DNA of 64,000 nucleotides, taken from NCBI GenBank assembly GCA_044341025.1, contig JBIISM010000005.1, positions 62,001-126,000 of the forward strand, written 5' to 3'. This stretch comes from JABMMZ01 sp044341025. Its GTDB lineage: Bacteria > Bacteroidota > Bacteroidia > NS11-12g > UBA955. Below are positions 49,145-58,071 of the stretch, piece after piece. Position 1 is the stretch's first letter; every line of letters starts with the position of its first letter. Both the position numbers and the translations under genes were made by a program. The notes beneath the pieces are model-generated. The model was not told where the DNA came from, made no database searches, and saw only the letters and a program-made list of their open reading frames with translations.

Positions 49145-51014
49145 ACATTTTTTCTATCCAAATTTTATACCGGTCTTCAATCACCTTTCTTTTTTGCTTC
49201 AAAGTTACAGTCAATTCTCCGGTATCTACTGTGAAGGCTTTTCGTTTTACAATGAAATCTCTAATTCTTGCATAATTTGACAATGATTGAGATAGTTTTT
49301 TAATGTCTTCTTGAATCCAGTTCTTGATTTTTTCATCCAAGATGACATCCGTTTCATCTTCAAAAAACTGTTTACTTAATCCAAAAAAATCTTTTAGGTG
49401 CTCTTCTTTAGGTATTACAATTGCTGTAACAAATTCTTTCTTATCTCCAATGATAAAGATTTGTTCAATTTTATCGCTTTGTAAATAAGTGTTTTCAATT
49501 GGTGTTGGATATATGTTTTTGCCTAAACTCGTTTTGAGCATGTTTTTATACCGATCCGTAATTTTTAAATAACCTTTTTCAAATTTTCCAATGTCACCTG
49601 TATGAAACCAACCTTCCGTGTCCATTACCAATGCAGTTTCAGAGGGATTGTTGTAATAACCCAACATAATATTTGGACCTTTACAAAGTATTTCCCCTTC
49701 AGCACTTTCAAAATCAGGTTTGAAATTATGGTAAGTTTGAATGGTGATTAGTTCTTTTGTCTCGATGTCTTGAATTGCAACTTGCTGTCTAGGGGCAACT
49801 CTTCCGCTTGTTCCATGTATTTGTCTTTCAAACTCATTTACAGTTACAAATGGGGATGTTTCCGTTAAGCCAAAACCTTGTTGACATCTGATGCCGATAT
49901 TGCCAAAAAATTCGCCAACATGCTGAGGTAGCGCGCCACCACCAGAAACAAGTAATTTTAATTTACCACCAAGTTTAGCTTTAATTTTACTAAAAACTAA
50001 TTTTTCAGCTAAGCGGTGTTTTAAAGATAGAATAAATCCAATTGATTTATTTTCTTCCTTTGTTTTTCTGCATTGCTCCCCAATGTTAAGGCTCCATAAA
50101 AATATTTTTGCGGCTAATCCACCTTTTGCCAAAGCATTTCCTTTAATTTTTGCTTCCAACTTTTCCAAGAGTCTAGGCACACACGTCATTATACTAGGTG
50201 TCGCTTCGGTAAAATTCTGAGAAACCTTTTCAATGCTTTCTGCAAATGCTATTTGAGCGCCGATGAAACTCGGCAAGTAATAACCAGCCATTCTTTCATA
50301 AACATGGCTTAATGGCAAAAAGGATAAAAATCTATCTTCCTTATTAACTGAAGGGCATAAGTCTTTTGCATCATAACAATTACTCATGAAATTATAATGG
50401 CTTAACATGGTTCCTTTTGGAACACCTGTTGTGCCACTTGTGTATATTAGAGCAGCTAAATCATTGTGTTGAATGGTAGGCAATATCTTACTGATTTCTG
50501 CTTCCAGCCCAGGCCATAAATCTTCGCCAATTGCTTTTGCCTTTTCTATAGATATAATTTTATCATTGTCAATCTTGGATTCAAATGTGGTAAACACTTT
50601 TTGAATTTTTGGACATTGACTTTCAACTTTCTGGAATTTTTTCAATAAAAACGGGTTTCCAACTAAAACGGCGATACTTTCACTGTCATTTAAAATAAAA
50701 GCCGTTTCATCCGCTGTAAGTGTGGGGTAAATCGATACATTCACCGCTCCTATTTTTTGAAGTGCTTGGTCAAAATAAATGAATTCAGGACAATTTTCTA
50801 AAATTATAGAAAGCTTATCGCCTTTTCTAACCCCAATATGGTGTAGATATGCGGCCCATTTATTTATGTTTTCAAAGGTTTCACTATAAGTAATGTTTTG
50901 GTAGTCATTGCCAATTTTCTCCATCAAGAACACATGGTCCGGATTGTGGATTTTATAAGCAGAATTCAATAGAAATTCATGAAGTGATCCAAAATCAGGG
51001 TCTTTTATTTCCAT
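49137..51014 (-). CDS. Long-chain acyl-CoA synthetase (AMP-forming, FadD15-like)
   Basis: A 625-residue AMP-binding enzyme that activates fatty acids to acyl-CoA through an acyl-adenylate. The P-loop-like motif YTSGTTGVPKGTMLSHYN, the FLPLSHVYERMAGYY segment, GFGLTETSPFVTVN, the GWFHTGDIGKFEKGYLKITDRYKNMLKTSLGKNIYPTPIE region (hinge Asp and Arg; catalytic Lys region later) are all present. The form resembles the membrane-associated long-chain group (FadD15/ACSL). It sits between two polysaccharide genes, two bases after the GT2 fusion stop; whether it acts on lipid carriers or is simply a housekeeping passenger is unclear. Confidence 0.92.
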   Translation of the reverse strand: MEIKDPDFGSLHEFLLNSAYKIHNPDHVFLMEKIGNDYQNITYSETFENINKWAAYLHHIGVRKGDKLSIILENCPEFIYFDQALQKIGAVNVSIYPTLTADETAFILNDSESIAVLVGNPFLLKKFQKVESQCPKIQKVFTTFESKIDNDKIISIEKAKAIGEDLWPGLEAEISKILPTIQHNDLAALIYTSGTTGVPKGTMLSHYNFMSNCYDAKDLCPSVNKEDRFLSFLPLSHVYERMAGYYLPSFIGAQIAFAESIEKVSQNFTEATPSIMTCVPRLLEKLEAKIKGNALAKGGLAAKIFLWSLNIGEQCRKTKEENKSIGFILSLKHRLAEKLVFSKIKAKLGGKLKLLVSGGGALPQHVGEFFGNIGIRCQQGFGLTETSPFVTVNEFERQIHGTSGRVAPRQQVAIQDIETKELITIQTYHNFKPDFESAEGEILCKGPNIMLGYYNNPSETALVMDTEGWFHTGDIGKFEKGYLKITDRYKNMLKTSLGKNIYPTPIENTYLQSDKIEQIFIIGDKKEFVTAIVIPKEEHLKDFFGLSKQFFEDETDVILDEKIKNWIQEDIKKLSQSLSNYARIRDFIVKRKAFTVDTGELTVTLKQKRKVIEDRYKIWIEKMYE

Positions 51015-51016
51015 AT

Positions 51017-52993
51017 TTATTGACTTTTTAATGTTGCGAAGTTATTCGAAAAAAAGACTTTTGCAAGACAATTTAAGTCATTCTGCCAATGATAATTTAA
51101 TGCGTAATTGAAATTGATGCCAGAAATAAGCTGAGCGTCTAATTTTCTATTACTTAACTCCTGACCTATACTGAATACTCCATTAGGAATTTTTGGCAAT
51201 ATTTCGTTGTTCGAACCCACTTGATATGAAACCCAGGTTAAATGGCCTTTGAGACAACTTTTCCAATGTCTGAAAATTTTCAAAAAGTAGCTTGGCCTGA
51301 ATAACAATATTGGAGCAAGAACTAAAAAAATGGCACACATAATTAAATCAAAATACCGCTTTTCCTTTTTAACTTGATTGCTGCTTAATGCGGGTGCAAT
51401 ATTTACACTGTAAAATTCTCCGGTTGTATTTTTTGAATTGCTGCCGATAATGTGTGCACCCATTTCAGGCATAATTTTGAATTTAATTCCCTTTGTGTTT
51501 GTTTGACCCATAATGTTCATTATTTCAGCACTAGAGATGTCTTTTGTACAAAAAATAATCTCATTTGCTTTATAAATTTCTATAAGTAATGCTAAATTTT
51601 GAACCCCACCAATCCAATCTCCCTTAGCATGTTCGTTTTTGGGTTTAATAAATCCTAGTAATTTAAAACGGGCAGGGTAATTTAATAAAATATGCTTTAC
51701 ACGTTCGCATTCTTCTTTATTACCAACAATAAGCACTTGAGACATTTGGCTTGCAGAAGTGTCAAAATGTTTGAATTTGATAAAATGGTAACAAATTCGA
51801 ATAAACACTGTTACCAATAAAGTCCAAGTAGACCCAAGTAATATTAAGGCTCTAGAATATCTTAAGTTCTCTGGCATTAAGGCATAAATTGCAAGTAAAA
51901 TAAAACTACCTAAAAAAACACCTTTTACCGTCTTACTTAATTTAAATGGTTCATTGTATCCACCTGCTATGTATATGCCGCTTAACCACATCAAAATGTA
52001 TATCGGCACATGCAGCTGAATATAAATTGGCGGATAAAAACCACCAACAACATATTTATTATAGATTTCCCAATACCTCATTAAACCATAATAACCTATA
52101 AAAATGATTAGAAAGTCAAATGTAAATAACTTCAATGCATTTAGCGACCGAATGAATACTGCGAATGCTGCTCTAACAAAAATGGCTAAATTAATACATA
52201 AACTAAACCACCAACCTTGCTGTTTTGTGTAGTGTTTGTTAGCAAATTTAGCCATAGCTAAATAGAATATTTTTACATAGTTTACACTGTGCTTCTTTGT
52301 GCTTTCTCCTTTGTAGTGAATAATCGTCGTATCAGCAAAATAGTAATTAGAATATCCAGCCTTGATTATTCGGTAGCTTAAATCAATATCTTCTCCATAC
52401 ATAAAGAAGCTTTCATCTAGCAGTCCAACCTGCTCTAAAACTGATTTTTTAACCATTAAAAAGGCGCCACTTAAAATGTCTGCCTTATGGTTTTCGTGTT
52501 CATTTAGATAACTTAGATGGTAAGCGCCAAACCGTTTGGATTTAGGAAAAAGTTTTGCTAAGCCAGACATCTTGTAAAAAGCAACTGATGGAGTAGGTAG
52601 GCCTCGTTTAGATTCTGGAAGAAAATCTCCACGTCCATCAATCATTCTAACGCCCAAAGCCCCCGCATCGGAGGTGTGGTCTAAGAAATATACAGTTTTA
52701 GTTAAGGTGTCTTCACCAACCACTGTGTCGGGATTTAACAACAATATATTTCTGCCTGTTGAAGTTTTAATGCCTTGATTGTTCGCTTTGCTAAAACCGA
52801 CATTATCTGTGTTGGCAATTAAAACCACGTCTTTAAATTTCTCTGTTACCATGTCACATGATTCATCAGCAGAATTATTGTCAACGACTATTATTTCAAC
52901 TTGAAGATTGTGAATGGCTTTATAAACGGATAACAAAGTTTGCTCAAGAAGCGCTTTGACATTGTAATTAACTATAATAATTGATAAATCCAT
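51017..52993 (-). CDS. GT2 glycosyltransferase fused to a degenerate polyprenyl glycosylphosphotransferase-like part
   Basis: A 658-residue fusion. Residues 1-280 are a family 2 glycosyltransferase of rhamnosyltransferase type: LSIIIVNYNVKALLEQTL, VDNNSADES, NTDNVGFSKANNQGI, LLLNPDTVV (DxD-like), and GAFLMVKKSVLEQVGLLDESFFMYGEDIDLSYRI. Residues about 290-410 hold five hydrophobic helices. Residues about 420-530 look like the Rossmann-type CoA-binding domain of WbaP-type sugar transferases (QVLIVGNKEECERV). The last 120 residues begin like a bacterial sugar transferase (KKEKRYFDLIMCAIFLVLAPILL) but then lack its catalytic DE and LPQ-type motifs. It leads a reverse operon with an acyl-CoA synthetase and a WecA-like gene. 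Confidence 0.8.
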   Translation of the reverse strand: MDLSIIIVNYNVKALLEQTLLSVYKAIHNLQVEIIVVDNNSADESCDMVTEKFKDVVLIANTDNVGFSKANNQGIKTSTGRNILLLNPDTVVGEDTLTKTVYFLDHTSDAGALGVRMIDGRGDFLPESKRGLPTPSVAFYKMSGLAKLFPKSKRFGAYHLSYLNEHENHKADILSGAFLMVKKSVLEQVGLLDESFFMYGEDIDLSYRIIKAGYSNYYFADTTIIHYKGESTKKHSVNYVKIFYLAMAKFANKHYTKQQGWWFSLCINLAIFVRAAFAVFIRSLNALKLFTFDFLIIFIGYYGLMRYWEIYNKYVVGGFYPPIYIQLHVPIYILMWLSGIYIAGGYNEPFKLSKTVKGVFLGSFILLAIYALMPENLRYSRALILLGSTWTLLVTVFIRICYHFIKFKHFDTSASQMSQVLIVGNKEECERVKHILLNYPARFKLLGFIKPKNEHAKGDWIGGVQNLALLIEIYKANEIIFCTKDISSAEIMNIMGQTNTKGIKFKIMPEMGAHIIGSNSKNTTGEFYSVNIAPALSSNQVKKEKRYFDLIMCAIFLVLAPILLFRPSYFLKIFRHWKSCLKGHLTWVSYQVGSNNEILPKIPNGVFSIGQELSNRKLDAQLISGINFNYALNYHWQNDLNCLAKVFFSNNFATLKSQ

Positions 52994-53064
52994 TTATAAA
53001 GCTTTAGGCAATAAAAAGGCGAAGCTAAGAAATTTTTTATTAATCATGACACAATTATGTGGCT

Positions 53065-53089
53065 AATGAGAATTAGAATAATTCTCATT
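53065..53089. repeat. 11-bp inverted repeat overlapping the DUF4340 stop
   Basis: AATGAGAATTA / TAATTCTCATT with a 3-base loop. A T tract follows only on the plus strand, where no gene ends, so it is at best a weak processing or terminator structure for the DUF4340 transcript. Confidence 0.5.
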
Positions 53090-54110
53090 TTTTAATTAAA
53101 AAATCAGTGCTTTGTTTCATCACTTTCCCAAAAATGTAATCTTGTATTTGAACCACTTCTTTGCCATTTTCATTGATAAAAGCATAGAAGGTTTCAATAT
53201 CAAATTGCAAGGGATTTCCCTGTTCGTCAAATTGAATGTTTGAGTCTCTTTTGATTCCTTTTTTGTGAATTCTTAGGCTAATAAGTTTGTTTTGTTTATC
53301 CCAAACTTTTAAGACCAATATAGGTTTTGTCGAATTTATTGAATCAATTTGTTTAGCGTTTAAATCAATTGGAAACCCTTCAAAAGATAAGTTTTCCCAT
53401 AATTTTAGATAGGTTTTTAAGTGGTTTAAATTAACCTCAAAATTGTTTTTCAATAAGGTGTTCTCGGCGTATAGTAGTGGTTCTGATCCCGCATTGTCAA
53501 TGTTGAAGGATGATTTTCCATCTTCAAACCACTTTAATTCTATTTTTTTTATTTCAGAATCTTTTAATGCGTAGATGCTTTTACTTCTCCAACCATCTTT
53601 CTGTGTATAGAACCTGGCATTTAAAAAACCATTAAAACCTGGGATATGGCACACATAAGGTTCTTTGCCATTTTCCATCATAAAGTAGGTTCCCATCTCG
53701 TCACTCGTATTGCCGCCCACGTAGAAAACCTTAGAAACATTGCCGTTTTCATAAATTTCTACTTTGGTTCCATTGAGCGCTAGGTCTTTTTTTACAGAAT
53801 TAATCTCGTGTTTAGAAACGGGCCTTTTAACCCGTATTTTTTTCAATCCTTCAAATAAAATTTCCAATTGATAATTGCTTGCAACAAAACTATCGTTAAC
53901 TGTCCATTTGTCTTTAGCTGTCTTTGTTAGAATCACATATTCTTTAGTGAATTTATTGCTTAAAAATACTTTGTCAATCTTGTCGGTTGACTTAAAATCA
54001 AATTCTCGTTCTTCGGCCGATAGAGTATTTCCGTTGTTTCTTTTCAAGAAAAAAAACAAGACCAACACAGCAATTATTGAACCCAATAAAATGACAGTTT
54101 TTTTATTCAT
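53085..54110 (-). CDS. DUF4340 domain protein, membrane-anchored
   Basis: A 341-residue protein with one N-terminal helix (about 5-22) and a large periplasmic part of the DUF4340 type. Typical stretches are FDFKSTDKIDKVFLSNK, WTVNDSFVASNYQLEILFEGLKKIRVKRPVSK, VFYVGGNTSDEMGTYFMM and WRSKSIYALKDSEIKKIEL. DUF4340 proteins are often encoded near Gld/ABC-type transporter genes in Bacteroidota, but none is here. Function unknown. It follows guaB on the same strand with a 50-base gap. Confidence 0.85.
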   Translation of the reverse strand: MNKKTVILLGSIIAVLVLFFFLKRNNGNTLSAEEREFDFKSTDKIDKVFLSNKFTKEYVILTKTAKDKWTVNDSFVASNYQLEILFEGLKKIRVKRPVSKHEINSVKKDLALNGTKVEIYENGNVSKVFYVGGNTSDEMGTYFMMENGKEPYVCHIPGFNGFLNARFYTQKDGWRSKSIYALKDSEIKKIELKWFEDGKSSFNIDNAGSEPLLYAENTLLKNNFEVNLNHLKTYLKLWENLSFEGFPIDLNAKQIDSINSTKPILVLKVWDKQNKLISLRIHKKGIKRDSNIQFDEQGNPLQFDIETFYAFINENGKEVVQIQDYIFGKVMKQSTDFLIKK

Positions 54111-54160
54111 GGATTTTTTTATTTAAAAATTTGACAACATCAATGAGCAAATTGCTGCTG

Positions 54161-55651
54161 TTAACGGCTATAATTTGGAGCTTCTTTGGTTATTTTGATG
54201 TCGTGAGGATGGCTTTCTTTGATGCCTGCATTGCTAATTTTTACAAATTGCGCAGTCTGAAGATCTTCAATTGTTGCAGCTCCACAGTATCCCATTCCAG
54301 CGCGAAGACCACCTACATATTGGTATAGTACTTCACCAACTTTTCCTTTAAATGGAACTGTTCCTACAATTCCTTCAGGTACCAATTTGGAAATTTCTTC
54401 TTCTGCATCTTGGAAGTATCGGTCTTTGCTGCCTTCTTTCATTGCCTCGATGCTGCCCATGCCTCTGTATGATTTAACCATTCTGCCTTCGTAGATACTG
54501 GTTTCACCTGGACTTTCTTCTGTGCCAGCGAAAAGACTTCCAGCCATTATTGTGCTTGCGCCTGCTACGATAGCTTTCACTAAATCGCCGCTGTATCTAA
54601 TTCCACCATCTGCGATAATTGGAACGCCAGAGCCTTGAATGGCAGCTGCACTATCCATAACAGCAGACAATTGAGGAACTCCAATACCTGCTATAATTCT
54701 GGTGGTGCATATGCTTCCCGGGCCAACGCCCACTTTTATAGCATCAGCACCGGCGTCTACCAATGCTTTTGCAGCAGCACCTGTGGCCACGTTTCCAACA
54801 ATAACCTCCAATTTAGGAAATGCTTTTTTGATTTTTTTTAATTCAGTAACAACGCCTTTGGAGTGACCATGTGCAGTGTCTAATGTAATTACATCCACTT
54901 CAGCTTCAACCAAGGCTTGCACTCTTTCAAGTGTATCTGCAGTTATTCCAACGGCAGCACCTACTAGCAATCGTCCAAAACTGTCTTTACAAGCTTTTGG
55001 ATGGCTTTTAACCTTTTGAATATCTTTGTAGGTAATTAGGCCCATTAATTTGCCTTTCTTATCTACGATTGGAAGTTTTTCGATTTTGTGTTTTTGCAAA
55101 ATGGCTTCCGCTTTAATCAAATCTGTTCCAATTTCACTTGTAACCAAATTTTTAATGGTCATCACATCTTTGATTTTTTTACTCGTATTCTTTTCAAACC
55201 TGAGGTCTCTGTTGGTGATGATTCCAATCAATTGGTGTTTCGCATCGATAATAGGAATGCCGCCAATATGGTTGTCTTTCATTAATTTAAGCGCATCTTT
55301 AAGGGTGCCATCACCTGTTAGTGTAATAGGGTTTTGAATCATGCCACTCTCACTTCTTTTCACTTTCACAACTTCTTTAGCTTGTTGGGCAATGGTCATG
55401 TTTTTGTGAATGATACCAATTCCACCTTCTCTTGCCATAGCAATTGCCATGGTGCTGCCAGTTACAGTGTCCATAGCAGCAGAAATGATAGGAATATTGA
55501 TGTAGATGTTGCGGGTTAGTTTGGTTCTAGTGACAACGTCTCTTGGCAAGATTTCGCTGTAACGAGGCAAAACAAGAACATCGTCAAAGGTGAGGCTATC
55601 GCCTTTAATTTTGTTCGAGAAGTCAATTGGGGATTTTTTTGGACTAGCCAT
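54161..55651 (-). CDS. guaB: Inosine-5'-monophosphate dehydrogenase
   Basis: A 496-residue TIM-barrel enzyme oxidising IMP to XMP, the committed step to GMP. N-terminal LTFDDVLVLPRYS leads into the barrel; two CBS domains (about 98-215) are inserted, with paired GGIPIID and LPIVDKKGKLMGLITYKD motifs that bind nucleotides and control activity. The catalytic loop is GVGPGSICTTRI with Cys315, and the flap RGMGSIEAMKEGSKDRYF is present. Its promoter has a full -7 element and a TTG -33 box. Other purine genes in the window (purE, purK, purS) are not adjacent. Confidence 0.97.
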   Translation of the reverse strand: MASPKKSPIDFSNKIKGDSLTFDDVLVLPRYSEILPRDVVTRTKLTRNIYINIPIISAAMDTVTGSTMAIAMAREGGIGIIHKNMTIAQQAKEVVKVKRSESGMIQNPITLTGDGTLKDALKLMKDNHIGGIPIIDAKHQLIGIITNRDLRFEKNTSKKIKDVMTIKNLVTSEIGTDLIKAEAILQKHKIEKLPIVDKKGKLMGLITYKDIQKVKSHPKACKDSFGRLLVGAAVGITADTLERVQALVEAEVDVITLDTAHGHSKGVVTELKKIKKAFPKLEVIVGNVATGAAAKALVDAGADAIKVGVGPGSICTTRIIAGIGVPQLSAVMDSAAAIQGSGVPIIADGGIRYSGDLVKAIVAGASTIMAGSLFAGTEESPGETSIYEGRMVKSYRGMGSIEAMKEGSKDRYFQDAEEEISKLVPEGIVGTVPFKGKVGEVLYQYVGGLRAGMGYCGAATIEDLQTAQFVKISNAGIKESHPHDIKITKEAPNYSR

Positions 55652-55680
55652 GCAAATAATTGTTATTGTTATTTGCGGTG

Positions 55681-55711
55681 CAAAAGTACTAAAATAAATC
55701 TAAAAGTGCAA
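55681..55711 (-). promoter_or_regulatory. guaB promoter (-33 CTTG, -7 TACTTTTG)
   Basis: On the minus strand TTG (55709-55711) is followed after 20 bases by TACTTTTG (55681-55688). The ATG is 29 bases further on. Confidence 0.65.
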
Positions 55712-55824
55712 GTTTTAACAAATAGTTTTAAAGTCACTGATAGCATTAAACTGTAAAATGTTTTTAATTAGAGGGTCAATCAGTCCTTATTTTTAAAAAT
55801 CTTTTATTTTGCAATCTTAACTAT

Positions 55825-55832
55825 TAGATTTG
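55825..55832 (+). promoter_or_regulatory. -7 element before pssA
   Basis: TAGATTTG, a full TAnnTTTG match 9 bases before the chosen ATG. The alternative TTG start at 55830 lies inside it. Confidence 0.45.
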
Positions 55833-55841
55833 CCTACAACT

Positions 55842-56531
55842 ATGAATTTAGTCAAAAACATACCAAATATGGTTACACTTGGCAATCTTGCCTGTGGCAC
55901 CTTAGCGATCGTAAATATCTTTAATGATGAACCAAAAACAGCAGTATTTTTGGTGTTTTTGGCTGCGGTATTAGATTTTTTCGATGGTTTTTTGGCTAGA
56001 CTTCTTAAAGTTAGTGGAGAGTTAGGTAAACAATTGGATTCAATGGCAGATTTGGTTACTTTTGGTGTTGCTCCTGCTTGTTTGCTTTATACATTGTCAT
56101 TCAATATAGACGGAATGGCTAGATTCTCATTTTTGCTATTGGCAGTTCTTTCGGCTTATCGCTTAGCTAAATTTAATCTGGATACCCGTCAATCAAGTTC
56201 ATTTATAGGTGTGCCAACGCCAATAACAGGAATCACAGTCATGTCTATGGCAATGGTAGATGAAGGGTTTTTCTATGAATCGGTTTTTGATTACCAATAT
56301 GGTTTCATGCTTTTTTGTGTAGTTGTATCATTCTTGTTAATAAGTGAAATAAAATTGCCTTCATTAAAACTTAAAAAAGGCCCAGTTTCAGACTACTATC
56401 AGCATATTTTCTTATTGGTCACAGCAGCTATTTCAATAATATTTTTCCAATGGCTTTCTGTACTTATCTTTTATGCTTTTTATGTTTTGTCATCTATTAT
56501 ATTTAATTTCGCAGCAAAAAAATCATCATGA
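55842..56531 (+). CDS. pssA: CDP-diacylglycerol-serine O-phosphatidyltransferase
   Basis: A 229-residue membrane enzyme of the CDP-alcohol phosphatidyltransferase family that makes phosphatidylserine, the precursor of phosphatidylethanolamine. The catalytic motif is complete: DFFDGFLARLLKVSGELGKQ followed by LDSMAD, with all four aspartates of D-x2-DG-x2-AR-x8-G-x3-D-x3-D. The preceding NMVTLGNLACG segment and the FKL-type helices fit the type II (Bacillus-like) PssA. I start at ATG (NLVKNIPN). Its last codons overlap the purS ATG (ATGA). Confidence 0.94.
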   Translation: MNLVKNIPNMVTLGNLACGTLAIVNIFNDEPKTAVFLVFLAAVLDFFDGFLARLLKVSGELGKQLDSMADLVTFGVAPACLLYTLSFNIDGMARFSFLLLAVLSAYRLAKFNLDTRQSSSFIGVPTPITGITVMSMAMVDEGFFYESVFDYQYGFMLFCVVVSFLLISEIKLPSLKLKKGPVSDYYQHIFLLVTAAISIIFFQWLSVLIFYAFYVLSSIIFNFAAKKSS

Positions 56532-56782
56532 AATTTTCTGTAGAAATAGAAGTAATGCCTCGTAAAGAGCTTTTGGATCCTCAAGGAAAAACTGTCACAG
56601 TTGGCCTGCACAATGTTGGATTCACAAGTATAGATAACGTGAGAGTTGGAAAATGTATCACCTACCAAACCACTGCAGCAACAGAACAAGATGCATTAAA
56701 GGAAGCTGATGAGGCTAGTAGAAAATTACTTGCTAACTTGGTTATGGAAAGCTATTCCATCAAGATAACCCCAATTTCATAG
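56528..56782 (+). CDS. purS: Phosphoribosylformylglycinamidine synthase subunit PurS
   Basis: An 84-residue subunit of the three-part FGAM synthase (PurS-PurL-PurQ) in purine synthesis; PurS bridges the glutaminase and synthetase subunits. Its text fits the family: FSVEIEVMPRKELLDPQGKTV, VGLHNVGFTSIDNVRVGKCI, and an EADEASRKLLANLVMESYSI helix-strand end. It implies a small-type PurL and a PurQ elsewhere. Its location, overlapping the 3' end of a phospholipid gene by four bases and 4 bases before a flavoprotein gene, is unusual for a purine gene. Confidence 0.93.
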   Translation: MKFSVEIEVMPRKELLDPQGKTVTVGLHNVGFTSIDNVRVGKCITYQTTAATEQDALKEADEASRKLLANLVMESYSIKITPIS

Positions 56783-56786
56783 CACT

Positions 56787-58019
56787 ATGCTCGATCTTGC
56801 CATTATTGGTGGGGGTGCTGCCGGTTTTTTCGCTGCAATAAATGCTAAAACAAAGCATCCCAATTTAAAGGTTGAGATTTTCGAAAAGAGTAAGACTGTT
56901 TTAGGTAAAGTTAAAATTAGCGGTGGTGGACGCTGCAATGTAACCCACGCTTGCTTTGACAATCGAACATTGGTTTCTTATTATCCTAGGGGCAATAAAG
57001 AACTCTTGTCTGTTTTTGAAAGGTTTAACACCAAGGATACCGTTAAATGGTTTGAATCTAGAGGGATAGTCCTTAAGTCGGAGGCAGATGGACGAATATT
57101 TCCTATAAGCGATAACTCTGAGACCATTGTAAATTGCTTCCTTGATGAATGTGATGCATTAAAAATTCCCATAAAAACTTTAAGAAGCGTAAAAGGCATA
57201 GAAAAAAAGGAATGTTTCCAATTAAACATCAATGATGAAATTATAGAAGCAAAGCAAGTTTTGGTCGCCTCGGGAAGCAGTGATAGCTTTTGGCAGTTAC
57301 TGAAAGGCATGGGCCACCATATCATTGAGCCTGTTCCATCTTTGTTTACTTTTAATCTTGACCACGATTTTATTGCCGATTTGATGGGGCTTAGTGTTCC
57401 AAAGGCGAGTGTTAGACTGCTATTGGATAAGCAACAATTGAAGGCAAGCAGATTGTCTCAATCTGATTTAATACAAAATGGCCCTTTGTTAATTACCCAT
57501 TGGGGTTTGAGTGGCCCTGCAATTTTGAAGCTATCGTCAATTGCAGCGCGTGTGTTAAATCAGTTGCACTATAGATTTGAAATTTCAGTTGGCTTAAGCA
57601 ATTTAAAACTTGAGGAAACTTTAGACGTATTGTTAAAGGTTAAATCGGAGCACCCCAAAAAACAAGTTGTTAATACGCCACTTTTTAATATCCCGCAGCG
57701 TTGGTGGCAGAGAATCCACAGCCTAACCTTTGTGAATACATTTAATACTTGGTCGGATGTATCGAAGAAAGATTTGTTAAAGTTTGCTGAAAATTTATCA
57801 GATTTTAACTTGGAAGTGCATGGAAAAAGCACATTTAAAGATGAGTTTGTTACAGCTGGGGGTATAGATCTAAAAGAAGTCGATTTTAAAACCATGCAGA
57901 GTAAAATTGTTCCGGGACTGTATTTTGCCGGCGAAGTTTTGAATATAGACGCACTAACTGGAGGGTTTAATTTCCAAGCCGCTTGGAGTGAGGCTTGGGT
58001 CATTGCTGAAAGTTTATAA
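56787..58019 (+). CDS. BaiN/HI0933-like FAD-dependent oxidoreductase
   Basis: A 410-residue flavoprotein of the HI0933/YhiN/BaiN family. The FAD-binding GGGAAGFFAAI motif opens the protein, followed by GKVKISGGGRCNVTH, the family-specific loop, LITHWGLSGPAILKLS, FVTAGGIDLKEVDFKTMQSK and the C-terminal FAGEVLNIDALTGGFNFQAAWSEAW. The physiological substrate is unknown for most members; some reduce steroid derivatives. It is the last gene of pssA-purS-flavoprotein, with a weak terminator just after. Confidence 0.93.
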   Translation: MLDLAIIGGGAAGFFAAINAKTKHPNLKVEIFEKSKTVLGKVKISGGGRCNVTHACFDNRTLVSYYPRGNKELLSVFERFNTKDTVKWFESRGIVLKSEADGRIFPISDNSETIVNCFLDECDALKIPIKTLRSVKGIEKKECFQLNINDEIIEAKQVLVASGSSDSFWQLLKGMGHHIIEPVPSLFTFNLDHDFIADLMGLSVPKASVRLLLDKQQLKASRLSQSDLIQNGPLLITHWGLSGPAILKLSSIAARVLNQLHYRFEISVGLSNLKLEETLDVLLKVKSEHPKKQVVNTPLFNIPQRWWQRIHSLTFVNTFNTWSDVSKKDLLKFAENLSDFNLEVHGKSTFKDEFVTAGGIDLKEVDFKTMQSKIVPGLYFAGEVLNIDALTGGFNFQAAWSEAWVIAESL

Positions 58020-58022
58020 ATA

Positions 58023-58054
58023 AAAATGGGCACTATTGCTAGTACCCATTTTCT
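58023..58054 (+). terminator. Terminator after the BaiN-like gene
   Basis: AAAATGGG pairs with CCCATTTT, with an internal mismatch and three further pairs (ACT/AGT) around a 6-base loop, followed by a short T tract. Moderate strength. Confidence 0.65.
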
Positions 58055-58071
58055 CACTTAATAAATTGCTA

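Noticed and set aside
53065..53089. Hairpin at the DUF4340 stop as a strong terminator
   Set aside because: The T tract is on the plus strand side, whereas the gene ends on the minus strand; kept only as an inverted repeat.
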